DNA from: CAZTAO01 sp964611645
Lineage (GTDB): Bacteria > Armatimonadota > UBA5829
NCBI GenBank assembly: GCA_964611645.1
Contig: CAZTAO010000081.1
Coordinates: 1-16,142 of the forward strand
DNA: 16,142 bases
Direction of reading: 5' to 3'
In this document: piece by piece, positions 7,791-14,225 of the stretch
How the letters are laid out: every line of letters starts with the position of its first letter
Numbering within the stretch: the stretch's first letter is position 1
Position numbers and translations under genes: made by a program
The notes under the pieces: model-generated
The model's database searches: none
What the model was told of the DNA's origin: nothing
What the model saw: only the letters and a program-made list of their open reading frames with translations

Positions 7791-9479
7791 TTGTATAGCT
7801 CACGATCGCGCTTGGTTGGATTCATTGCACTGGTGGGGGTGCTGCTGGCTATTGCCGGATGCGCCGTCGCGGACGTCATCGTTGCGTATGGCGTGGCCAA
7901 GGGGTGCATAGTCGTGCCCGATGGAACCGAGAAGGGGCGAGTGCTGACTGCCGCAAAGGACCTGCAGGGGTATATCCAGCAGATGTCAGGCGTGGTCTTG
8001 CCCATACGCTGGGACTCTGGCAACTGCCCTGGGTTTCGCATTCTCATCGGCTCGACCAGCATTGCGCCTGTTAAGCCGACAGAACTTACCGATGCGAAGC
8101 TCGGGTTCGATGGCTTCATTGTCCGGTCCGTGCCAAAGGGCGTGGTGATAGCCGGTCGGACTCCACAGGGAACCGGCAACGGCGTGTATCATTTTGCCGA
8201 GAATGTGCTCGAGGTCCACTGGTTCAGCCTCGATGATAACGCCCCCACCTGCCCACAGCGAGGCAGGATCGACATCCCCAAGCTGAACCTCACAATCAAA
8301 CCGGAGTTCGCCTGGCGGGGTCAATACTATTCCGGCATGCGCAATTACCTTACACAGCAGCAGAAGGACAACCAGGGCAAATGGTGGACGTTCAACCGAA
8401 TTTGGGGCCTGGATGGGTTCGAAGTCTATCATGCGCTTGCCGATATTGTACACAACAACCTCTATGATGCACATCCGGAGTACTTCCCACTGGTCAACGG
8501 GAAACGGCTGAGAGGCGACACGAACCCTGATTCGAGCGAGGTGCAGAGATGCCTCTCGAATCCCGACGTGATAAAGATGGCGGCTGCGTTTTCCGCCAAG
8601 CAGTTCGACGCAAATCCGGGCCTCCGTTTTACCTCATTGAGCGCCAATGACGCCGGGTCGAAGCAGGGCGGGTTCTGCGAATGCGATAACTGCAAGGCTC
8701 TGGGACCCACCGTCTCCGACCAGGTCCTGGCGTTTGCCAACGCCGTCTCGAAAATCAACGCAGCCAGATATCCAGGCAAAGGCTACGGCTTCAATGCCTA
8801 CAGACATACCCTGAACCCGCCTCAGAAGGTGAAGGCCCAGGGAAAGATGCTGCCGGATATCGCGCCGCTGGACAACTGCCTGGTCCACTCCATTTACTCG
8901 GACTGCCCATGGGTCGCGAGTGTCAAACGCTCCGTAAAAGGTTGGAAACAGACAGCCGGTCGAATCAGCTTCTATCTCTACAACTACGGCGGCCCGTTCA
9001 CTGGTCCTGACGTTCTTACGATGGCGGAAGAACTTCGGTTTATGCGCGACAACGGGGCAGTCGGCGGATTCCGGGAGTATAATGGCGCTCCCCAGGCCAA
9101 CTGGGCGATGCAGAACTGGATCGAAACCAAGCTGCTGTGGGATGTGGATCAGGATGTTCTAGCTCTTCGAAAGCAGTTTATCAAAGGCTACTATGGCCCC
9201 ACAGCCGCTGCCGCTGTGGAACGGGTGTATGACTTCTTCCAGAACACCTTGAGGAACACTCCGACAGATCAGTGGAATGATGAACGGGTAAACCATCAGA
9301 GGCAGATTACCAGCATAACAATCACGAGGATCGCCGCAAAATGCCGGGCAGACATAGACGCCGCACTTGCGGTGGCAAAGCAGGAATCCAATCCCGCTTT
9401 CCGCCGCCGGATAGCCCGGGACATGGAATGTCTGCTCGGCGAACTCCCAGACGATCTGAAAGGACTGGTGAATGATTAG
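7791..9479 (+). CDS. DUF4838 protein with GH67/GH20-type N-terminal domain, tandem paralog 1
   Basis: The start chosen is TTG 7791 behind GGGAGGGG (7779-7786), conserved in all three paralogs; 562 residues follow. The N-terminus is a signal peptide (YSSRSR, then a hydrophobic core). It contains a lipobox-like I21-A-G-C24 and also an AVA|D28 signal-peptidase-I site, so it may be a lipoprotein or a released protein. Residues ~34-160 match the N-terminal domain found in GH67 alpha-glucuronidases and GH20 relatives (KDLQGYIQQMSGV, VVIAGRTPQGTGNGVYHF). The DUF4838 region (~175-500) contains HPEYFPLVNGKR at 228-239, FCECDNC (Cys 296, 298, 301), FREYNGAPQANW and KGYYGPT. The reaction of DUF4838 is unknown; extracytoplasmic glycan binding or hydrolysis is inferred. 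The last 127 bases are almost identical to those of paralog 2. It lies 73 nt after the aldo/keto reductase gene and probably shares its transcript. Confidence 0.9.
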   Translation: MYSSRSRLVGFIALVGVLLAIAGCAVADVIVAYGVAKGCIVVPDGTEKGRVLTAAKDLQGYIQQMSGVVLPIRWDSGNCPGFRILIGSTSIAPVKPTELTDAKLGFDGFIVRSVPKGVVIAGRTPQGTGNGVYHFAENVLEVHWFSLDDNAPTCPQRGRIDIPKLNLTIKPEFAWRGQYYSGMRNYLTQQQKDNQGKWWTFNRIWGLDGFEVYHALADIVHNNLYDAHPEYFPLVNGKRLRGDTNPDSSEVQRCLSNPDVIKMAAAFSAKQFDANPGLRFTSLSANDAGSKQGGFCECDNCKALGPTVSDQVLAFANAVSKINAARYPGKGYGFNAYRHTLNPPQKVKAQGKMLPDIAPLDNCLVHSIYSDCPWVASVKRSVKGWKQTAGRISFYLYNYGGPFTGPDVLTMAEELRFMRDNGAVGGFREYNGAPQANWAMQNWIETKLLWDVDQDVLALRKQFIKGYYGPTAAAAVERVYDFFQNTLRNTPTDQWNDERVNHQRQITSITITRIAAKCRADIDAALAVAKQESNPAFRRRIARDMECLLGELPDDLKGLVND

Positions 9480-9603
9480 TATCGCAACTACAAGGTCAAG
9501 GGTTTTGTGATCTGAGATTCGTGATTTGTGGATTGGGGTTGCGATTCTAGGATTCTGAGATTTGAGATTTGAGATTCTAGTGTTCAGCATTGGGAGGGTA
9601 AAC
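9480..9603 (+). repeat. Paralog junction repeat 1 with heptamer array
   Basis: These 124 bases are closely similar to 11290-11396. They contain ATCGCAAC (9481-9488) inverted as GTTGCGAT (9538-9545), then GATTCTG (9551-9557), AGATTTG twice (9558-9571), AGATTCT (9572-9578), and GGGAGGG (9592-9598) before the TTG at 9604. The two junctions differ mainly by exactly two heptamers. Confidence 0.85.
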
Positions 9604-11289
9604 TTGTATAACTCACGATCGCGCTTGGTTGGATTCATTGTTGTAGTGGGGGTGCTGCTGGCTGCTGCCGGATGCGCAACCGCAGATGTTCTGGTCGCTG
9701 ATGGCGCGGCCAAGGGCTGCATAGTTGTTCCTGAGGGAACTGAGAAAGGGCGTGTGCTGACTGCGGCGAAAGACCTGCAGGGGTATATACAGCAGATGTC
9801 CGGCGTTACTCTTCCGATTCGGTGGGACTCCGGCAGCTCCCCCGGGTTTCGGATTCTCATCGGCTCGACCAGCCTTGCGCCGGTGAACGCATCCGAGCTG
9901 ACGGACAAGAAAGTGGGCTTCGATGGGTTCATCATCAAGTCTGTCCCAAAGGGCGTCGTGATTGCCGGGCGGACACCGCAAGGCACGGCGAATGGTGTGT
10001 ACCACTTTGCCGAGGAGGTCCTCGGCGTTCATTGGTACTCGCTTGATGACGATGGCCCAACCTGCCCGAAGCGTAGCACGATTGAGATTCCCAATCTAAA
10101 TTTCACCGTGAAGCCCGACTTCGCGTGGCGAGGTCAGTACTACGCGGGCATGCCCAGGTACCTTACCAAACAGCAGAATGACAACCAGGACAAATGGTGG
10201 ACGTTTAACCGCGCATGGGGCATCGGGGGCGAAACTGCGCACGTCTTTGTCGCCATTGTGCCCAACAACCTCTACGACACACATCCGGAGTACTTCCCTT
10301 TGGTCAACGGTAAGCGTCTGCGGGGCGATACGAACCCTGATTCCAGCGAAGTGCAGCGCTGTCTTTCCAATCCCGACGTATTGGCTATGGCTATTGCTTA
10401 CACCGCGCAGCAGTTTGACGCGAACCCAGAGCTTCGTTTCGCTTCGCTGAGCGCCAACGACGCAGGGTCAAAGCAAGGAGGATTCTGCCAATGCGACAAA
10501 TGCATGGCAATGGGCCCGACACCTTCACACCAACTGCTAGCGTTTGCCAACGCTGTCGCCAAAGGGAACGAGAAACGCTTTCCTGACCGAGGCTACATAT
10601 TCTACGCCTATCGCCACACACTCGATGCGCCTACGGGCATGAAAGCCCATCGCAATGTCGTACCGATGATCTGTCCTCTGGACAACTGCCGCTTGCACTC
10701 GCTTCTTGGGGATTGCCCGGACATTGTCAGTAATCGGGCTGCGATAGACGGCTGGCACAAGATCACGGGGCGTATTCTCTATCGTCCGTACGGAGCCGCC
10801 GGTGGTTTCCACCTGCCGGCCGTGCTAACGATGGCAGAGGAGATGTTGTACGTTCGCAACCACGGCGGCATGGGTGGCTTTCGAGAGTACAATGGCGCGC
10901 CGCAAGCGAACTGGGCCATGCTTAACTGGATGGAGGTGAAAATTCAGTGGGACGTGGATCAGGACGCAAAGAAGCTGCGCCGCCAATTCATCTCCGGTTA
11001 TTACGGCAGCGCCGTCGCGGAAGCCGTCGAGAGTGTTTACGATTCAATGGAGATGAGTCTTCGCGCCAGTTCGACCGCGCCGCGTCCGGAAAGCCCCTAC
11101 GGCCACAACCAGATGAACCAGGCGTTTCTCAAACCGTTCGTCGAAGCCTGCCGCGGGAGCATAGACGCCGCACTTGCGGTGGCTAAGCAGGAATCCAATC
11201 CCGCTTTCCGCCGCCGGATAGCCCGGGACATGGAATGTCTGCTCGGCGAACTGCCAGACGATCTGAAAGGACTGGTGAATGATCAGTAG
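9604..11289 (+). CDS. DUF4838 protein with GH67/GH20-type N-terminal domain, tandem paralog 2 (divergent centre)
   Basis: It starts at TTG 9604 with GGGAGGG at 9592-9598 and encodes 561 residues. The signal peptide has A21-A-G-C24 (a weaker lipobox) and ATA|D28. The N-terminal domain carries the same landmarks as its neighbours (KDLQGYIQQMSGV, GRTPQGTANGVYHF). The DUF4838 part keeps HPEYFPLVNGKR, FCQCDKC (Cys 295, 297, 300) and FREYNGAPQANW. The stretch between the Cys cluster and FREYNGAPQ is distinctly different: paralogs 1 and 3 read LYNYGGPFTGPDV, whereas this one reads RPYGAAGGFHLPAV. By contrast its 3' 127 bases differ from paralog 1 at only 3 positions. This implies recombination or gene conversion between copies. 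The TAG of paralog 1 is CAG here, so the protein gains one residue before its own TAG. The divergent centre may mean a different ligand; this is inference. Confidence 0.9.
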   Translation: MYNSRSRLVGFIVVVGVLLAAAGCATADVLVADGAAKGCIVVPEGTEKGRVLTAAKDLQGYIQQMSGVTLPIRWDSGSSPGFRILIGSTSLAPVNASELTDKKVGFDGFIIKSVPKGVVIAGRTPQGTANGVYHFAEEVLGVHWYSLDDDGPTCPKRSTIEIPNLNFTVKPDFAWRGQYYAGMPRYLTKQQNDNQDKWWTFNRAWGIGGETAHVFVAIVPNNLYDTHPEYFPLVNGKRLRGDTNPDSSEVQRCLSNPDVLAMAIAYTAQQFDANPELRFASLSANDAGSKQGGFCQCDKCMAMGPTPSHQLLAFANAVAKGNEKRFPDRGYIFYAYRHTLDAPTGMKAHRNVVPMICPLDNCRLHSLLGDCPDIVSNRAAIDGWHKITGRILYRPYGAAGGFHLPAVLTMAEEMLYVRNHGGMGGFREYNGAPQANWAMLNWMEVKIQWDVDQDAKKLRRQFISGYYGSAVAEAVESVYDSMEMSLRASSTAPRPESPYGHNQMNQAFLKPFVEACRGSIDAALAVAKQESNPAFRRRIARDMECLLGELPDDLKGLVNDQ

Positions 11290-11396
11290 CGCAACTGCAA
11301 AGTCAAGGGATTTATGATCTGAGATTCGTGGTTTGTGGATTGGGGTTGCGATTCTGGGATTTTGAGATTCTTGTATTCAACATTGAGAGGGTAAAC
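11290..11396 (+). repeat. Paralog junction repeat 2 with contracted heptamer array
   Basis: These 107 bases closely match the junction at 9480-9603, including the segment GATTGGGGTTGCGATTCT. The array is reduced to GATTTTG followed by AGATTCT (11365-11371). The AGATTCT unit again ends 25 nt before the TTG start (11397). The binding site here is GAGAGGG rather than GGGAGGG. Confidence 0.85.
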
Positions 11397-13070
11397 TTGA
11401 ATAACTTACGATCACGGTTGGTTGGATTCATTGTTGTAATGGGGGTGCTGCTGGCTGCTGCCGTATGCGCAACCGCAGGTGTTCTGGTTGCGGATGGCGT
11501 GGCCAAGGGGTGCATAGTCGTGCCCGAAGGGACCGAAAAGGGGCGCGTGCTGACTGCCGCAAAGGACCTGCAGGGGTATATCCAGCAGATGTCAGGCGTG
11601 GTCTTGCCCATACGCTGGGACTCGACTAACTGCCCCGGATTTCGCATACTCATCGGCTCGACCAGCCTCGCGCCGGTGAAGCCGACCGAACTGACCGATG
11701 CAAAGCTCGGGTTCGACGGGTTTATCATCAGGTCCGTGCCAAAGGGCCTGGTGATAGCGGGTCGGACTCCGCAGGGGACCGGCAACGGCGTATATCATTT
11801 TGCCGAGAATGTGCTCGGGGTCCACTGGTTCAGCCTCGATGATAACGCCCCCACCTGCCCGCAGAAGGGCAAGATCGATATCCCGAAGCTCAACCTCACC
11901 GTCAAGCCGAAGTTCGCCTGGCGGGGCCAGTATTACTCCGGAATGCGGAAGTATATGACCAAGCAACAGCTCGACAACCAGAACAACTGGTGGACATTCA
12001 ACCGGGTGTGGGGGCTCGACGGCTACGGCTGTGCCCACTCGTTCGGGAGTATCGTGCCTGTGAGTATGCACAATGAGCACCCAGAGTATTTCCCGCTGGT
12101 CGACGGCAAGCGACTGAAGGGAGACGAGGAGGTGCAGCGGTGCCTCTCGAACCCGGACGTAATCAGAATGGCTGCTGACTACTCCGCCAGACAATTCGAC
12201 AGCGAACCCGGCCTGATCTATACATCACTCAGCGCCAACGATGCAGGCTCCAAGCAGGGGGGGTTCTGCGAGTGCGACAACTGCCTCGCCCTCGGCCCGA
12301 CGGTCTCCGACAGGCTGCTGGCGTTCGCCAACGCGGTCGCCAAGATCAATGAAGCAAAGTACCCCGGCAAGGGCTACTGCTTCTACGCCTACAGACACAC
12401 GCAGAACCCGCCACTGAAGATCAAAGCGAAAGGCAATATGCTGCCGGACCTGGCACCGCTGGACAACTGCCTGGTCCACTCGATCTACTCAGACTGCCCC
12501 TGGGTTACCTCATTCAAAAAGTCAGCCACGGGCTGGAAGGCGGTAGCAGGCAAGACCAGCTTCCACCTCTACAACTACGGCGGCCCATTCACCGGCCCCG
12601 ACGTGCTCACCATGGCCGAGGAGCTTCGGTTCCTGAGAGCCAACGGCTCCATCGGCGGATTCCGTGAGTACAATGGCGCGCCGCAAGCCAACTGGGCGCT
12701 GCAGAACTGGGTGGAGACCAAGCTAATGTGGGACCCTGACCTGGACGTGATGGCCTTGCGAAAGCAGTTCGTCAGGGGCTACTACGGCTCGACCGGGGGA
12801 GATGCCATGGAGCGGGTGTATGAATCAGTTGCCAATTCGCTGAGAAGCACTCCGACAACTCAATGGACCGAAGGCGGACAGGGCAATCACCAGGTGCAAA
12901 TCACCGGCGCGACCATTACTGGAATCGCGGCCAAGCACAAAGCCGAGATCGACGCCGCGCTTGCAGCCGCGAAGGCAGAGCCTGATGCCGCATTCCGCCA
13001 CCGGATAGCAAGGGATATCGGCTGCCTGATTGGCGAACTGCCTGAGGAACTGAAAGGACTGATGAACTGA
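11397..13070 (+). CDS. DUF4838 protein with GH67/GH20-type N-terminal domain, tandem paralog 3
   Basis: It starts at TTG 11397 behind GAGAGGG and encodes 557 residues. The signal peptide ends A21-A-V-C24-A-T-A|G: the lipobox Gly has become Val, so lipidation is unlikely and signal peptidase I cleavage is more plausible. The N-terminal domain includes 77 bases identical to paralog 1 (11547-11623 versus 7941-8017), whereas the signal-peptide region resembles paralog 2. The DUF4838 part has HPEYFPLVDGKR, FCECDNC (Cys 291, 293, 296), LYNYGGPFTGPDV and FREYNGAPQANW. It lacks the short DTNPDSS insertion found after GKRL in paralogs 1 and 2. The TGA stop overlaps the ATG of the next reductase by one base, indicating translational coupling. 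Function is inferred from the family as extracytoplasmic glycan processing. Confidence 0.9.
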   Translation: MNNLRSRLVGFIVVMGVLLAAAVCATAGVLVADGVAKGCIVVPEGTEKGRVLTAAKDLQGYIQQMSGVVLPIRWDSTNCPGFRILIGSTSLAPVKPTELTDAKLGFDGFIIRSVPKGLVIAGRTPQGTGNGVYHFAENVLGVHWFSLDDNAPTCPQKGKIDIPKLNLTVKPKFAWRGQYYSGMRKYMTKQQLDNQNNWWTFNRVWGLDGYGCAHSFGSIVPVSMHNEHPEYFPLVDGKRLKGDEEVQRCLSNPDVIRMAADYSARQFDSEPGLIYTSLSANDAGSKQGGFCECDNCLALGPTVSDRLLAFANAVAKINEAKYPGKGYCFYAYRHTQNPPLKIKAKGNMLPDLAPLDNCLVHSIYSDCPWVTSFKKSATGWKAVAGKTSFHLYNYGGPFTGPDVLTMAEELRFLRANGSIGGFREYNGAPQANWALQNWVETKLMWDPDLDVMALRKQFVRGYYGSTGGDAMERVYESVANSLRSTPTTQWTEGGQGNHQVQITGATITGIAAKHKAEIDAALAAAKAEPDAAFRHRIARDIGCLIGELPEELKGLMN

Positions 13071-13987
13071 TGAGCCAGCAGATACCCAAGCGGATTCTTG
13101 GACGAACCGGGCTGGAAGTAACCCAACTGAGCTACGGCGCGATGGAGATACGGGGGCACCGTTCGTGGAGCAGTCGGCCCGTCACCGATGAGCAGGCAGG
13201 GACGATCCTGACGGCAGTGGTGGATTCAGGTGTGAACTTCATCGACACCTCCAACGACTACGGCATGAGCGAAGCCTACATCGGGCAGTATATCGCGCGT
13301 CGAAGGAGCGATTTCTACCTGTCCACCAAGTGCGGGTGCCATTACCAATACTGCGGCGATCACGATGAGACCCCGCACGTATGGACCAGGGACAACCTCC
13401 TGCGCAACATCGCGGACTCGCTGCTGAAGATGAGAACCGACTACGTGGACATCCTCCAGCTTCACAACCCGGACGTGGAGACCCGCGAGAAGGCGGGCTT
13501 GGTGGACGTGCTGCGGGAGATCAAGGACTGGGGCGGGACCCGCTTCATCGGCATCTCGACCACTTCCCCTCACCTTGCCACCTATATCGACTGGGGAGTG
13601 TTCGACACATTCCAGATACCATACTCAGCGCTGGAACGGCGTCACGAGAACCTGATCACCAAAGCCGCCGAGGCCGGAGCGGGGATCATCATCCGAGGTG
13701 GAGTGGCCAAGGGAGAGCCGGGAGTTGGGCAGGGGATCGAGGACAAGTGGAGGAAGTTTGAGCAGGCGGGTCTGGATGAGCTTCTGGAAGCGGGCGAGAG
13801 CCGTACATCGTTCCTGCTGCGCTTCACCCTGAGCCACCCCCACTGCCACACCACCATAGTAGGCACGCTCAGCCCGGAGCACCTGCGGGAGAATATTGCA
13901 GTAACAAACAAGGGGCCTCTGCCTGCGGATGTATACGCGGAAGCGAAGAAGAGACTGGATGCAGTAGGCGAGAGTCCGGAGGAGTAA
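13070..13987 (+). CDS. Aldo/keto reductase, coupled to DUF4838 paralog 3
   Basis: A 305-residue cytoplasmic aldo/keto reductase with the classic N-terminus (RILGRTGLEVTQLSYGAM) and the full tetrad: D59 and Y64 (FIDTSNDYG), K87 (STKCGC), H132 (ILQLHNP). The downstream segments FIGISTTS, GIIIRGGVAKG and TTIVGTLSPEH are also typical. ATG 13070 shares its A with the TGA of the preceding gene, so expression is probably coupled. It is not a close duplicate of the reductase at 6764-7717: the two differ in the segment after the catalytic Lys and near the C-terminus. Two different reductases thus bracket the three DUF4838 genes, suggesting they act on products of those proteins. The actual substrate is unknown. 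An inverted-repeat element begins 10 nt after the stop codon. Confidence 0.93.
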   Translation: MSQQIPKRILGRTGLEVTQLSYGAMEIRGHRSWSSRPVTDEQAGTILTAVVDSGVNFIDTSNDYGMSEAYIGQYIARRRSDFYLSTKCGCHYQYCGDHDETPHVWTRDNLLRNIADSLLKMRTDYVDILQLHNPDVETREKAGLVDVLREIKDWGGTRFIGISTTSPHLATYIDWGVFDTFQIPYSALERRHENLITKAAEAGAGIIIRGGVAKGEPGVGQGIEDKWRKFEQAGLDELLEAGESRTSFLLRFTLSHPHCHTTIVGTLSPEHLRENIAVTNKGPLPADVYAEAKKRLDAVGESPEE

Positions 13988-13996
13988 CTGAGTCAC

Positions 13997-14114
13997 GCTA
14001 AGTCGGTTGTATACGTCACCCTGAACTTGTTTCAGGGTCTCCTCTCGATCGGGAACAGATGCTGAATCAAGTTCAGTATGACGTGTGCAACTCACTTTCC
14101 GTGAACGACTTAGC
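13997..14114. repeat. Inverted-repeat element E, copy 1 (MITE/REP-like)
   Basis: Outer arms GCTAAGTCG (13997-14005) and CGACTTAGC (14106-14114) are perfect inverted repeats. Inside them, 14007-14029 and 14068-14090 are 23-nt inverted repeats with four mismatches. Each inner arm holds a hairpin: ACCCTGAA / TTCAGGGT (14018-14025, 14031-14038) and ATGCTGAA / TTCAGTAT (14059-14066, 14072-14079, one wobble pair). There is no coding capacity. It may serve as the 3' terminator structure of the reductase gene, or be a non-autonomous mobile repeat. Confidence 0.8.
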
Positions 14115-14125
14115 ATACATGTGCT

Positions 14126-14193
14126 AGGTGGCGATCTCCGAATCGCCACCTCAATCGCACGGTTCCGGGGTAGGGATTCGGAGATCCCTACCC
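14126..14193 (+). promoter_or_regulatory. Twin-hairpin element, copy 2 (units A and B)
   Basis: Unit A: AGGTGGCGAT (14126-14135), loop CTCCGA (14136-14141), ATCGCCACCT (14142-14151). Unit B: GGGTAGGGAT (14168-14177), loop TCGGAG (14178-14183), ATCCCTACCC (14184-14193). Relative to copy 1 the outermost pair of A changes from G-C to A-T, keeping pairing. The spacer is again 16 nt but unrelated in sequence. The element ends 17 nt before the AGGAGG binding site of the next gene (14211-14216), the same distance as in copy 1. Confidence 0.87.
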
Positions 14194-14225
14194 ATCGATT
14201 CTCAATCAACAGGAGGAACAGGAAG

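Noticed and set aside
14085..14225. N-terminal extension of the Asp-box protein to an upstream TTG-type start
   Set aside because: The extension is translated hairpin-element DNA. ATG 14226 has an excellent binding site and fits the domain start.
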